Below, one piece after another: positions 23,457 through 36,583 of a stretch of 64,000 nt of DNA. The DNA is from Kwoniella dejecticola CBS 10117 (Eukaryota > Basidiomycota > Tremellomycetes > Tremellales > Cryptococcaceae), in the NCBI RefSeq assembly GCF_000512565.2, contig NC_089305.1:1550001-1614000 (forward strand). Direction: 5' to 3'. The translations under genes and the position numbers were made by a program. The notes beneath the pieces were generated by a model that did not search any database, had not been told where the DNA came from, and saw only the letters and a program-made list of their open reading frames with translations. The stretch's first letter is position 1. Every line of letters starts with the position of its first letter.

Positions 23457-25832
23457 ATGAAGGGATTCACAAAAGCATTACAGCGGTGAGCGTCAATACA
23501 GACAGCCGTAGCTCATTGCATCGGCAGAGGGGATACTGGCTTTCTTGGCATTGCTGATACTTGGTTTTGTGTACTATAGGACACCGCATAATCTGACGAG
23601 TAGGATTGGGATGTCGAAGAGTGAGTCAATCGCCTTCAGTCGAGTCAACGGATACCTCGTCAGTATGCATGAGGAGGAAGGCTAGGCAAAATGACGAGCG
23701 ATGACTCCGAGGGTGGATGGTGGTGGGGACAGGGGATAGCGTCCGCTGAACGTCTCGGCATCACTCGGATTTCCGGATGCTTTCAGACGCATGAAGAGAT
23801 ACTTGGAGGATCGAGGATGGACATTGAACTTGTGGAGGATCCGAGCTTGCGTGCTGACTATACTTGTTTGAACCTTCCCTTCGCAGAGTCGACCGATCCG
23901 GAATTCAACGATTAGTAAGTAGACTGCGCATCCTGCCTCCGATTGATGGATTCGAAATACTGATTATCTTGTGCTCAATCTTATGTAGTGAGAGGAAGTT
24001 CGCTGCGATTGAACAAGCATGTGAGAAGATGCTGAAGGATTCGACTGTGTTCAGAGACTCAGTGTCGAGTGAGTCTCGTATCTACCGTCTGCTCTCACCC
24101 CATACTCCACACTGCCTCTTTGACTCTCGAACCTGCAGTAATCCCAAGCTATGCTCATGTATTGATGGATCGTGTTCGATAATGCAGACCTCCTCTCCTC
24201 CGGTTCATCGTTCTCGGCATCCTTAGCCACCCTGTTCTCGCCCATGGGAGCGGAATACAATCTGGCCAGCAAACATCCTCAAGCTGAAGTGACGGTGAAG
24301 AACATCTCGGTGTATCAAGGAATAATGGAGGAGATGAGAGGTGAGTGGGTGCCTGTGGTATACTTGCGGCTCGCACTTTCAGATCATCCAGTATCACGCT
24401 TCCATGCAGTATGCAGAAAAGGCTTAGTCTTTTGCTAACACACCATTGATCTGCTAGAGACCCTCTTACCTGAATTGGAACTTATCGATTCTCGAATTGT
24501 CCAACCTTGTAAAGAGTTGAACGACATCACCAAGAAAATTAGAAAGACTATCACTAAGCGTGAACACAAGTTGATCGATTACGATAGACACAACAATTCT
24601 CTGAACAAGTTGAGAGAGAAGAAAGAAAAAAGTTTAAGCGATGAGAAGAACCTGTTCAAAGTGGGTCAAGAACAGAGTCGTTCATCCACCTAGCTCCTGT
24701 CTCCTATTTTGTTCGAATCTCGCAGATGCTGATTAGGTGATTATGTTTCAGGTCGAACAAGACTACGAGATTGCCTCGGGGGAATATGAGCATTACAATA
24801 ATCTGCTCAAAACTGAGTTACCTCACTTCCTTGGGATGGCCACCAGGTTCATCGATCCCATGTTCCATTCTTTCTACTACATGCAGTGAGTCATAGTTTC
24901 TCTCGCACCGGTTCCACACACAGTATCTCGTCATCTCTGTACCTTGAACAACTGCTAAATGTCATCCTGAACCAGACTCAACGTGTTCTACATTATCCAA
25001 GAAAAACTGCAATCATTCGCAGATGGTAAATACGATCTGTCACGAAAAGACATCGAGAGCATCTACCTCGAACAACGAGGCGATACAGCAGAGCAAATCG
25101 AGGAGATGGCCATTGTCAAGCGAATTACCTCCACTGGTGAGTATGGATCTCTACCCTATGCTATTTCATGCAGCCCTTTCGTTTCTATGCTTGAACAGTG
25201 CGAGTTGCAATCTGCTGACCGATCATATCATCTCCCGCTGTACTCTTTAGCTAAAATGCTACATGCTCATCGATCGGCATCTGGAACACCGACACGAGCA
25301 GGATCCATAGCTTCCCGTACCACCTCGGGCTCATATCTTGATCGAAAAGACTCGTACTCGTCTAGTGCACCTAAGAAAGAAGTCTTCTCGCCTCCTTCGA
25401 GAACAGTCGCTGCTCCACCACCGTATACATCGACCAACAGCTCCGCCTCTATCGGAACTAAGAAAGCGCCTCCTCCTCCGCCGCCATTGAAACCTAAGCC
25501 CAGCTTCAATAGGGCCGTTTACGCGACTGCCATTTTCGATTTCGAAGCTCAGGTAAGTTGCTTCTGTGCTTCCCCTTTTCCACTCCTCGCTTGCTCTTGT
25601 CCTTTGTCGCTTTGAGGTGAAAATGCGAGAGCGACGGTGTCAACAGGTCAACGGAAAGGATCATAGCTGATTCCGAATAAAAACTGAACAGGCCGAAGGC
25701 GATTTATCGTTCAGAGCAGGAGATAGAATCGAGATCATTGAGAAGACTGAGAATCCGGATGAATGGTGGACTGGGAAACTGAATGGCGCTACGGGTGTCT
25801 TCCCTGGAACGTATACTCAAGTCGATGCTTAG
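23457..25832 (+). CDS. Rvs167/amphiphysin-type BAR-SH3 protein
   Basis: Senses and tubulates curved membrane at the endocytic actin patch and recruits partners by its SH3 domain. The start MKGFTKALQR|TPHNL matches the amphipathic N-terminal helix of Rvs167/Hob1 (MSFKGFTKAVSR-type). Exon 1 is 23457-23485; a small exon encodes TPHNLTSRIGMSKK, and a longer intron (~23622-23886) precedes STDPEFNDYERKFAAIEQ. The BAR domain continues through ETLLPELELIDSRIVQP, RKTITKREHKLIDYDRH and HSFYYMQLNVFYIIQEKL. A Ser/Pro linker with a poly-Pro run (KKAPPPPPPLKPKP) precedes a C-terminal SH3 domain: YATAIFDFEAQ, GDLSFRAGD, WWTGKLNG, GVFPGTYTQ. The stop is at 25830-25832. Both domains are complete and in the usual order. 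Confidence 0.93.
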
Positions 25833-26490
25833 TATGATCTGCGGCACGCTCTTTTCCTGATATTCGACGAGATACAGTATCATGGTTCTATTCTCCTGCT
25901 TAGGAGGGATGAGAGTGCCTATATTTGCTTCAAGGGGTACAAGGTACATGAATGTCGATAGATCGAAACGTAGTTGGGATGCCTCCATGCAGAAAGGTTG
26001 TAATCTTGGCCACGGCCACGAGCAGTATAGCTGACCTGCAATTACTACAGTACCATACAGTAGTATATTCTGGATCGCTGACTCGCTAACACTGTTTCAT
26101 AGCTGGGGTCTGGCCAGCTAATACATTTCTACTGTACATACTGATGACTCTGAGAGGGTATCGCATTTAACAGGATCTACAAAGGATTGTCGCCATCGAA
26201 GATATGGGGGGACTGACAGAGAATGAGAGTGGGGTAGGCCAATGATACAAATAATACAAAGTGACATGGGAGGGAAAATCTACAGTACTGTAATCCAGGA
26301 ATGCTTCACATAATGCTCTGAGGGGAAGTCAGAAGATCCATCATTCCCTGTTGAAGTGTCTTTGCTTTTGGCAGAGCTTGAGATCCAGGCTGAGATTGAG
26401 ACTGAGACTTAAGGAAAACAGTCGAAACCTCTGCTTTACTTCGTTCGCTCGATGAGTGGTTCTCGAAAGATCTGGCTTGACACTGTTGGT
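25833..26490. other. convergent intergenic region
   Basis: About 660 bases between the stops of two convergent genes, containing both 3' UTRs. Several AGTACTGTA/TACAGTA-type short motifs recur (26050-26070, 26130, 26285). No ORF of interest. Confidence 0.45.
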
Positions 26491-29400
26491 TTACAATAGC
26501 GGATCGAGTTCTGCCTAAAAGGTCGGGGTGGTGTCAGTACGTGAGTACAGTGTATCAGCTATCTCGAGCATCTGAGTAGATATAGATATAGCTGACTCAC
26601 GAATGGATCTTTGTTGATTTGGGCGGGCTCACCATTCCCAAGCATCTTCAGTGTCGGCCTACTGCTACTATCGAGCTGAGTCTGCAAGTGATATATCGGA
26701 ATCAGCTCTGGTCTTGGACTGTGCGGAGATCGACATCGATTATACAGTTGACACCAACGCTAACGCCAACGCTAACGGCGATACTGATAACGACACTGAC
26801 TTTGACATCACCATGATCCCGTTCATCCTTCACCTTTAATCCACTAGCCTGAGCATACCCCTCTAACCACCTCTTCCGACTGTCTTCTTCCGCCTGCTTA
26901 CTCCTAACCCCTTCCCTGAGTTCTGGTACGGATGCAGTTGGTGGCGCAGGCGAGAAGAGACTTATTTCTTCTTTGGATAATGGGGTATCCATTTTTACAG
27001 GTTGAAGAGGGATAGAGTCCATCGTGAAGGCCAATAGTGCTCCACTTTCTTTTTCTTTTTCTTTTTCTTCCCTTGCCTTCCCGTTATTCGTGATCTGGAG
27101 TGAGGTGCTGAGTCTCTGCGATGTGTTCTGTGAAAGCAACCCGTGCCACCAAGTCAGCTATGAATTCGTATATCTCATAGGAAACAAAGCTGACGCACCT
27201 TTTCAACGGGTCGCTCCTCATCATCCATTTTCATGTGTCTACCTTGATACTCTAGCCCATCTTCATCAGTGATCACCTCTACCACACCACCACCACCACC
27301 ACCACTGCCATCGTCATTGAGATCCGTCTTCAAATAGTCATTGGCGTTCAAGGAGAATTTGGGTCGATGTTGATCTGCTGAAGTCGGTTTCGGTTCGAGC
27401 AACTCTGTCTTATACCTGTTTTTATCGTATTCAGCTTCTTGAACTTGCAGCCCCATCCGACTTTGTTTGGCTTCATTTCCGCTTTCATGCTCTCTTTCTC
27501 GTAGCCTAGAATTAAATCTCAAAGTGGAGACCAAGGACAAATGCCTCTCATAAGATCTTCTCAATTCTTGAAATCCTTCGCGAAGCTCGTTCCGCTCGGA
27601 TCGGAGTCTGTCTGAGGTCGATCTCTGCCCGCCCAACGAGCCACCATCATCATCAGCTGGCCCTTCGTGCTATTCCTGTCGCGTCGCACTGGAATGATTG
27701 CTGCTTGTCGAAGTGACCAATGGTGAAATCCAGACTCACCTCTCTACGGAGCTCTTCTTTGACTCGCTTGTATTCGTCCGGACTGCCTTTCTTGATTTCC
27801 TCTTTCAAAGTATGTAACTAAGTCGTATGACGTGCATGTTCAGTATTGATTGATCCTCGCGAAATTTGACCGAGAACGAGGACGAGGACGAGGACGAGGA
27901 CGTTCTGCTGTATCGAGAAGAAAATGACAACGCACGTCTTCCTTGAGCTCTTCAATAACACTTTGCAAAGCTTGATTCTCCCTTCTCATGAGATTCAACT
28001 TATCTGACATCTTGGAGTTGTCATGCTATACCAAACCATCATCAGCGTTCGTTCATTCTGTTTATCCCAGCCCATCCCATCGCATCGCTTCTCTTCTCAT
28101 CGCATGTCGCGGCAGAGTCCATGACCCTTGGCTCATGCCACTTGTCGCCACCTCTGAGCGTAGCATTCTGTGAGTTCGCCGATGTAGACACACTCACTTC
28201 TCGTCCCCTCAATTTGACTATGATCCCCTCTTTCTCTCGATAGGCATTATTGTACTTCGATGTGGCGGCTTCTACTTGCTTCTTCAACTGAGATTTCTGC
28301 GAACGTGAAGAAGACAAAGAAATATTATTGGTCCATCACATGTACAGTATCATCGTGAGCACGCACGAAAGGCTCATGCCTATCAACAGCAGGAAGGCAG
28401 GAAGACCATGACCATCTTCATCTGCAGTGCCTTGACTGTACTCACATCCTCTTCGAGATCCTTGACTCGCTTTTCAAACCGATCTTTACCTTCCTGCAAC
28501 GCTCTATCCCGCTCTTCGACCTCTTTCAACTTCTCTTCGAGGTGTTTGACCTGCTTCGCCGAGATACTCTGGCCCTTCTTGGACGATTCCACCTGGAGCT
28601 CTAAATCGGATCTTCGTTTCTTCTCTTCTTCCAATGTCCCTTGAAGGGATGTACTGAGAGTGTCTAATTGATCTCGTTCTTTCATAATCGCCTCAAAAGT
28701 CTTATTTTGGCTAGTGAGGCGTTGTTCAAGGTCGAGGACTTTGTGTTCGGTGTAAGAGAGTTGGTCTCGCTGTGAGGAGATTATGGAGTTTAGAATGGTC
28801 GTTTCTTGCTTCAAGGAGAGAATTGTCTGTGTAAAATAAGTACACAGAGGTAAAGTACGATTAGTACATCACTTGCGCATCGGGTCACAAATGACCGCGA
28901 AAGACGACATGGTATACCGGAACGATAGCAGGAGAATCCGAGTCGGGGGTGGTACAATAGTAGCTTACCTGGGTGGTATCCTCGCCACGATGGTAGGAAT
29001 GCGAATGAGCGAAAGGAGCGGCACTTCGTCTACCCTCGTCGATCTTGTGTTGCATCTCCTGAGCTCGGGCTAGCGCAGCTTGTTTCTCCCTTTCGAGAGC
29101 TGCGAATGTCCCAGCTTCGTTTGGTCGAGCAGCAGCCTAAAGACCATCATAAGCAGTGCATTGAGGTGAGTCAGTCAGGGAATTACCAAGACTCCAACAG
29201 GAAGATGAACACCAATGAAGATCGTTTTACGGAGAATGCCATTTTGCCAGTAGAATACTGCTGGACTCACTGAAGGGTCTCCACTTGGAAATGAGAGTGA
29301 GGCACCGCCGTAAAACGGATTAGTAGGATGTAAGCTCCCCGTACCCGGGGGTCTTTGATCAGTATATGCGCGATATGAGTCTGTGATAGGAGGATGAAGG

Positions 29401-30361
29401 GGATGAGAGCTAGGATCGTATCGCCTGTAAGAGGTTGAAGGCAAATCTTGCTGTTGGAAGTAATTCATTTTCTGAGTTGACTCTGCTTCTTCCCCTTCCT
29501 TGGTTTGAACAGAAGCAAAGGGGGTTGGATTTGCAGAGTGCCCTTTGGGGCTACGCCTGCCTTGTCTCGTGCCCCTTGAGGATCCCAATCGCGATTGTGA
29601 GTGTGACTGGGCCGAGTGGGGGGCTAGGGCAGTATCGTTGTGTTTGCGATTGGAAGATGCGATCCAAGTATCGACTTTCGCTTTTGAGCCTGGACTCCGA
29701 GAATGAAAGATGGACCGGGTGGTAATTTTCTCTGAAGGCCTGGAGAGGGTAGCGGGATTGTTCTGCAGCTAAGATAAAACCAACAGTGAGTGTAGGGCAC
29801 AAGTACGTCACCCGTCAAATTATAAAGTGGATACGAAGATACAAGAATCGAGAGAAGTAGATAACAAGAAGATTTGAATGGGACAGAAGGGATAAGGAAG
29901 AAAACCTAGTTGAGATATACACAATGAGGACATACAAGCGAGTCATGTTTTGTGAGTTGCGCACGGTCTTCCATCTTGTCCGAAACGGAGATTCGGCTGA
30001 GTGTGTTGCGTGACACAGACTGAGAATTGCTCTTCTTCCTTCGCGTTGGTGTAGGTGGACTTCCCCATCCGTCATCATCGTCGTCACAGCTTCTTCCACT
30101 ATCCCTCCTGCTAGGATGCTCAGTAGCCTCATGATGCTGAGAGAAGGCCATCTGGGGCTTCTTGGGCAAATAATGCTTCGTACGAGCAACAGGTGAAGGG
30201 AAGGATGAGATCTTACTTGGATTTGATGATTCCGAACGAACAGTCACCGAGCCAAAGCCGAACGTACTGGGACCAACAACGAGAGTCTCTACTTGTCTTG
30301 TCTGTTGAGCTAGTTCGCGATAGAACTTCCCTCGGACTCCCTTCGTAGCTGTGACTGGCAT
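26491..30361 (-). CDS. uncharacterised long coiled-coil protein
   Basis: Not recognised to family. The minus-strand ATG at 30361 opens MPVTATKGVRGKFYREL. The N-terminal ~360 residues are Ser/Pro/Arg-rich and disordered, with an acidic patch DDDDDGWGSPP. From about 29130 leftwards the exons encode heptad-like coiled coil (FAALEREKQAALARAQEM, SLKQETTILNSIISSQ, KVLDLEQRL, HLEEKLKEVEERDRAL, QLKKQVEAATSKYNNAY, LMRRENQALQSVIEELKED). A Gly-rich patch and acidic segment (27230-27320) follow. The C-terminus is best modelled as SRPTLKMLGNGEP...NKDPF spliced to AELDPLL and the stop at 26491-26493. The alternative, reading through to a stop at 26702, would add an odd Val/Ser/Gly repeat. At least ten short introns. 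The architecture resembles centrosomal, septin-associated or trafficking scaffolds, but nothing specific can be claimed. Confidence 0.7.
26755..26795. repeat. (AACGCT/AACGCC) hexamer array near the 3' end of the coiled-coil gene
   Basis: Imperfect six-base repeats (GCTAAC/GCCAAC units). On the minus strand they contain several GTTAGC and GTTGGC steps, so the array probably lies at or just inside the 5' splice site of the penultimate intron of the coiled-coil gene. Repeat slippage here could move the donor. Confidence 0.5.
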
Positions 30362-31181
30362 CGTGAAGTCTTCCGTGCCGTTTCCTTATATCAGTAACGC
30401 GATAGCACTTCCATAATATGATGCAGCTTTGTATGAAAAACAATTGGAAAGGTTGAAAGAGGTCGATCGGCCGAACAGACTGTTGGAATCATGTCCGACG
30501 AGAATGTGGATATCCGTGCAACCTATACTTCAGATATCTCGTTAAGTTTCAAAATGCAATTCGGCTCTGGTGCATCTATCATGACAGCATGGCGATCGGT
30601 GCTGCTCACTTGTTGTCCGCACCATCAATCATGAGTGATTCCTGAACATGAGGTTTATTACTCATTCAATGCCGACCTAGTTTCCACTAACTTGAGATAC
30701 GTACATAGCACGGAACTTCTACGCATGCATCGCGAGACAACTTGGTGGTCTCAAAGCTCGCGCCGAATTGTCCTACTTTCCAATCACACCTTCGCCACTG
30801 CCTTATCTGCCACAACTTCCACGTGTGCAAACACATTATCTCCGCCGGTGTCCCCTTTCTACGGCAATCCTAATTGCTGCTTATGCTATCTGTCAATACC
30901 AATACACGAATACTAGTACTAGTCTTCTTTATCGACAACCAATCACCCAAACACCATACATCCTACATCACACGCCGATCAATCATCAGTAAGAAGCAAT
31001 ATCATATTCAATCATACACGCACTGACCTCCAGATCTGTCTCAAACAGCGCAAATCATCAATATATCATAAACGTCATTGAATAATCATCTAAATCACAA
31101 GACATCCCTCATACCTCTAAACCACCTGACCACCTTCAACTACCCTAGGGGTCAATCTCGTCGGATTGAAACATACTCAAC
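30362..31181. promoter_or_regulatory. divergent promoter between coiled-coil gene and SNF4
   Basis: 820 bases between two divergent start codons. The SNF4-proximal 350 bases are C/A-rich (CATCAC, CCACCT), typical of leaders here. No strong TATA box. No RNA gene seen. Confidence 0.5.
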
Positions 31182-33241
31182 ATGTCTCAACCAATACCAA
31201 TATCACCTCAAACCTCCACATCACTTAACAGAGCCCCATCTACCTCTTCTAGACCTATACGGAGACCTTCCATCCAAGGTGGTTCGGTCGGCGTTGGAGG
31301 ATCAGGTGTCGCCAGACGACCATCAAGAGCTACACATCCACCAATGATTCAACAACGGTCTTTGTCTCATCCTGAAGCGCTGGAAGCACTTCGGAGCTTC
31401 TTGAAAGAACGCTCGAGCTACGATGTCTTCCCTGTCAGTTTCAGGTTGATAGTTCTGGATACCCAGTTGAAGGTTAAGAAAGCATTAGATGTTATGCTTT
31501 TATATGGTGAGTCTTTACTCCCTTTACCTTTACACGTTTACACCTTTCCACCTGTCGCAGTGTTGTCTCCCTCATTAGCCGTATGAACAGTGCGGACTTG
31601 CCTGATGCTTATCTATCCGATATAGGTGTCGTGTCTGCCCCTTTGTGGAACACGTCGACAGCGAAATTCGCAGGTAAGTTGGCCCCCAAGTACAGATAGC
31701 GAAGGGCATGGGTAATTGAAGCTGACGAGTGATCATGCAATACAAAGGAATGTTCACGGTGCAAGATGTCATCCACTTGATACAGTACTATTACCACACA
31801 TCTTCATGGGAAGGTGCGACGGCGGATGTCGAGCAGTTCAGGCTGCAAAGTATCCGAGGTGAGTTCTGCAGTATCCAACTTATACGACCGTTGCCCCAGC
31901 TTCGATAAGGGGTATTCGTACGAGACCCAGTCATCGGCGAAAGTTTGTGCTGATTGTAGGTGTTCAACAGACATCGAGAAAGCCTTATCGGTCCCGCCTC
32001 CTCCTCTTCTCTCCGTCCATCCCCTACGTCCACTCTACGACGCATGTCGATACCTGATACGAACCCATGCTAGAAGATTGCCATTGATAGATAGGGATAC
32101 TCAGACCGGCGGCGAGGTGGTCATCAGTGTCTTGACTCAATATAGGGTATTAAAATTCATAGCTATGAACGTGAGTCTGTGAATCAAGTCTCCGCACAAA
32201 TCATCGAGAAGCTGACGAGATCAATGACGAACTGCATCACTATTTAACACCAACTCATTCTCTCATCACTGTCATTACGCTTTACCCTCAATCTCGTCGT
32301 CCGTCACCAGTGCCGAGACATAACTCAATACCTCACCGCGTCCGTGCAGGAGATGGGCATCGGAAGCTATGTTTCGCCTGAATCTCACCCCGACCCATCG
32401 AATAACCAGAACAAATATTACCCCTTGGCTACCGCTACCATGCAAACGACCGTTTTCGATGTCGTACACATGTTTTCCGAACAGGGAATCAGTGCAGTGC
32501 CGATAGTCGATGATAATGGAAAGGTTCTGAATTTGTATGAGACTGTTGATGTCATTGTGAGTACCATCTTCCGCTTGCACTCAAGATATAACACAGAAGC
32601 AATGTCTCCGGCGGGGCACAAGCCTATGAACACAGCATCAAACGATGAAGTGAAGGAACCAAATGAAGGGGTCGAGGAATCGGTCGGCGACAGTGATTGG
32701 AGGCTCGTTTCCAGAAGCTGATGTTTTCGTCACCTTGCAGACGCTGGTACGGAACGGCGCGTACACATCGCTGGACTTAACAATATCACAAGCCCTCAAA
32801 CAACGAGCAGTAGATTTCCCGGGTGTCGTCACTTGCTCACCACGAGATTCTCTATCCGCTATCTTCTCATTGATCAAGATTAGAAGAGTGCATAGGCTGG
32901 TAGTTGTTCAGGGCAGAGATGATCCCCATCCGGGTAGATTAGTGGGAATTATCAGTTTGAGTGATATCATGAGGGCTTTGATTGTGAGTGCGGTGCTCCC
33001 TACTGCTCGAACTACCTTTGTGATCTCTGCCCTTCAGATGATATAATTAAGTGATCAAAGGACAACAAGCTGACTTGAAGACTGGTCATCGTAGGGCTCG
33101 GACATCCCGCTTGGTGGTGCTGGAGTGGGAGCGGAGGTGGTAGATAAAGCATTGAGAGAGGAAGAAGCTGAGACTGCAGGAGACGACTCGTTCGCCTTGT
33201 CTGAAGGTAGCTTGTCCACGGGTCAGAGTCTCGAAGGGTAG
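31182..33241 (+). CDS. SNF4: AMP-activated/SNF1 protein kinase gamma subunit
   Basis: Regulatory, nucleotide-sensing subunit of the SNF1/AMPK heterotrimer. Exons 31182-31506, 31626-31673, 31748-31858, 31971-32170, 32311-32556, 32741-32983 and 33095-33241 join in phase to 439 residues. After a Ser/Pro/Arg-rich N-terminal ~65 residues come four CBS repeats: ALDVMLLYGVVSAPLW/AGMFTVQDVIHLIQYYY (CBS1), PLYDACRYLIRTHARRLPLI (CBS2), TVFDVVHMFSEQGISAVPIV (CBS3) and SLSAIFSLIKIRRVHRLVVV/LVGIISLSDIMRALI (CBS4). These match Snf4 and AMPK-gamma order and spacing. The C-terminal 40 residues are acidic and Gly/Ser-rich. It shares a divergent promoter with the coiled-coil gene. Confident assignment. Confidence 0.95.
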
Positions 33242-34807
33242 TCGACGGGGTCAAGCTCGCGCTCTTCGTCATATGCTCGCCAGCTCGCACGCAACTTCTT
33301 ACATGAGGTATGAAGTGCATCAGTGCAGGATTGAACATCAATAGAATCGTTTGTATTGTATATATAGCTGGATTTGGATTTGGATTTGGTAGACATAGAA
33401 ATGGAGATGTATCATAGTCACGCAGTCGTACAACTATTCATTGGTGTACGGCGCATCCGTACATAGAACAAAGGACCAAGGAGATGGGCATGACGTCTCC
33501 TGGATGAGGCTACGAGTCTGGACTATCTGAAGTACATTCAGTCTGAGTCGTGAGGTGTGAGGTGGAATGGACACGCGTCTTTGCGAGTACGAGGGCGAGT
33601 CCAGACTTCTGAGTGGACTGGCCTATCGGAAGATACCAAAAACGAGGGCGTTTAGTGGCGTTCCTCTCTCTTGTCCCTGAAAAGCCGATCCGTTGAGAGG
33701 TATTTGGTTCCTCTTTACCCTGATCTGACACAGAGTATCCTTGTTTTTGGTTTTGGGATGTTGAGATAGATGCATTGGATGCTCATGTTGAAATAAGGGG
33801 AGGAACTAGGATGATCAACAAGCACGAGTCACGAGTGACGGGTTACGAGGTACATGCTACGATCTGAGAGCTGGATGAGTTGGTAGATTGTCGTCGTCTT
33901 CGATGTGTATGGATGATGCATGATCATTGATCTTCTTACTGGCGATATTCAATGTCTCTTCGATAATTATAATTGTTCCTCATACCGTGTTATCGTGAAC
34001 CGGCGGGCAAAGAGAGATCACAGAACCCGGACTGGATCAAGAAGAGGTACTTGCGCAACTTGATATCGGAGGAAGAAGGAACATCACATATAAATATCGG
34101 GTGCCGGGATCGATACTGGTCTCGTGTAAGTGATATTTCTGTTTCGATTCAATTCCCTGGTAACGGGTCATAAGGAAGGTCTGTGCGCAGGGACAAGGAA
34201 AGAGGTCAATGTCAAGGAAAGAGGTTCGAGCGTTCTCGGGTAGACAGGTCTGGATGTTCCATCTATTGTTCAGTCCAGATGTTCGGTTGCTCCGTGGAGA
34301 GTGAGGGAAAGAAGAGAAGGATTTTAGGTCCGGCTCGGCTCACACAGGAAAGATGTGTTGTCTTGTGTTTTGGCTTACGTGCGTTCTGAGCGGAGATCTG
34401 GAAATGAGGAAAAGACTGCGTATGATCTGATCGTCAATGTGCTCATCGCACATTAAAATGCTTGTTGATCATGATTGAATTTGGTTGAAGTTGCATTTAC
34501 TGATTTGATTTATCTCATTGTGTCTCATAGCTTTAGTCACTCCATCCTCTCCCCTTCACCTCACTCACATCTCATCTCACGCTCGTCCATCCCATTGAGC
34601 GCCCAGCCTCGTCTTACGATCCTATAATTCGCATCTGAGACTCTGTACTGGTTGTCGACCACCTTCGACGGTACGCTCACTTCAGTTCCAACCAAAATAT
34701 CAAAATTCGACCGACGCATATCATTCTCGAACCCTCCACACTCAACCAGCAATCGTTTCAATCTCATCCGCCAGAAAGCTCACTGAATATCGCAGAATCT
34801 CACAAAG
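33242..34807. other. 1.6 kb intergenic region
   Basis: The SNF4 3' UTR is followed by a GGATTTGGATTT short tandem repeat (33369-33390), G/A-rich sequence and the leader of the secreted gene at 34808. Short open frames here on either strand (such as 33510-33731 minus) have no recognisable features. Nothing further supported. Confidence 0.45.
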
Positions 34808-36079
34808 ATGAAGACCCAATTCGTGTTATCCTTGGTCCTGGGTTTGATGATGTCCAGATCCAACGCATCGGCTCATGCTCACGGAATACGATCTAGGCAT
34901 CGGAGCAATGATCCTGCAAAGCGCATACATCTAGATGAAATACAATCGGATATACCCCCACCACCTGTCGCAGATATATCTACACCTCAACACGATATAG
35001 AAACAGATTCAATTTCAGACGTTATTTATGCCAGAGCGGATTCGTCCAACTCCTCAACATCGTCCATCACAAACTCAAGCGCAGCAAACTCGATGTCTTC
35101 ATCCTTATCTTCCTCCTCTTCGTCATCTCTCCCCTTACCGCCTTCTCCAGCCGTGACGACACTTCCCAAGCCTATACCGAAACCCCTAGATCTCTCAATA
35201 TCCACCAGCCTTTCCAGTAGCTGCATGGTCTACTTGACTACGCTTCTATCAACCCAAGAATTCATTTCCGACTGTTTACCCTTCTCCCTCTTACTTACCA
35301 CTTCAACATCTTACTCCTCCCTGTTATCAAGCTCGATCCAATCAGGCAATTTCACAACAATAAATAACCTCATATCGTACACGTCTTCCCCTGGGGCCGA
35401 GGACGGCGGGGACGGAAGTGGGAAATGTGAAGAATACATGAACACGGTGGAAAGCGCTTTGACCTCGAATAAGAACTGCGGTACCGATTTAAGTAATAAG
35501 AACCAAGTTGTGAAACAGACCAAGAACTCGCTGGGAAATTATAAACTCATCAAAGAAGTTTCGGCGTTAGTAGATGAGGATACGGGGGTGTATTGTTATT
35601 TGCAGGCTGTGAGATCGAAAAGGCCGGATGATGCGTATTTGTGGAATTTGCCAAGTGGGATACCGTGAGTGGTCTGTCTCCCTTTGAATTACGAATCACA
35701 AAGCACGAACCACGATCAGACCGGAGTATACTTGCAGGCGCAATTAAAAGGTCTGTTGCTGATTGTTTGCTTTCGGCCACAACTTCAATTGTTTAGTATG
35801 CCCGATAAATCGGTACCGACCTGCTCGTCTTGTTCAAGATCACTGTTGAATACGTATTCGGAATACACATCGACAACACCAACGCTGAATGCGACGTTGG
35901 TCAAACAAGCTATCAACAGAGTCAACGATGCGTGCGGCGCATCATTCGTCAACCTCAGTGCAGTAGCACTATCAAGCTCGTCAGTAAGATCAGTACACAG
36001 TAGTATGCTGTTCAATGATCTGTACGGATGGTTCTTGGGATCAGCATCGATGTTGATGGTGTGTCTGTTAGTGATATAA
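34808..36079 (+). CDS. secreted, probably GPI-anchored DUF7729-type protein
   Basis: Exons 34808-35664 and 35797-36079 encode 379 residues. The N-terminus MKTQFVLSLVLGLMMSRSNA looks like a signal peptide. A low-complexity Ser/Asn-rich segment (~residues 75-115) is followed by a Cys-containing domain: SSSCMVYLTTLLSTQEFISD, CLPFSLLLTTSTSY, then KCEEYMN, NKNCGTDL, DTGVYCYLQA and PTCSSCSRSLL. This spacing resembles the fungal extracellular family I know as DUF7729 (recalled from the family, not searched). The C-terminus GWFLGSASMLMVCLLVI is a short hydrophobic tail preceded by small residues, as in GPI-anchored proteins. Likely a cell-surface or wall protein; molecular role unknown. The single intron ends in TTTAG and joins in phase. 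Confidence 0.75.
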
Positions 36080-36583
36080 TGGAAGAAAAGTTAGTAGGAT
36101 GTAAGGGAATATTAGTTGTATGTTTTAGTAAATATGTGTATACGCCTTGATATAGTCGCTTTCGGGATTCTGTCAGGTCAATAGTAGGAAGAAGCATGTA
36201 CAAAGACTATAATACGGCATATGGACAATGGTTTTGGTAGTGATGTTGACATTTGTCAAACATGCCTCATGAAGACCTAAAACAGTCGCGCACACTCTGC
36301 CACGTGGATCCGATCTGTGACCGGAATTACGGCGATATGCATCAGTACTCTTTCGCCACCACCGTAGACGTTGTCGCTTCAGAAGGGTGTTATTTTTGTG
36401 TAAAACATTTTCAACCTTTTCTCCAAAACATCCTCCACTTGAAACGTCCACTTGAACACCAACAGACCATATACCATCATTCAACGATATCAGAGCACAA
36501 CATCCAAGACTAGATCAGAGACAGACCAGCAGCGGACAACGAATGACTTCCGATGATATAGCAACGAATGAAAGACCAACACT
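36080..36583. promoter_or_regulatory. promoter of the AT-hook gene
   Basis: About 500 bases containing the 3' UTR of the preceding gene and the promoter and A/C-rich leader of the gene at 36584. No other feature recognised. Confidence 0.45.

Noticed and set aside
26702..26850. Read-through C-terminus of the coiled-coil gene (Val/Ser/Gly repeat)
   Set aside because: Arises from a hexamer array; an intron followed by ordinary coding sequence and a clean stop at 26491 is more plausible.
33510..33731. 73-codon minus-strand frame downstream of SNF4
   Set aside because: Short, isolated, no recognisable feature.
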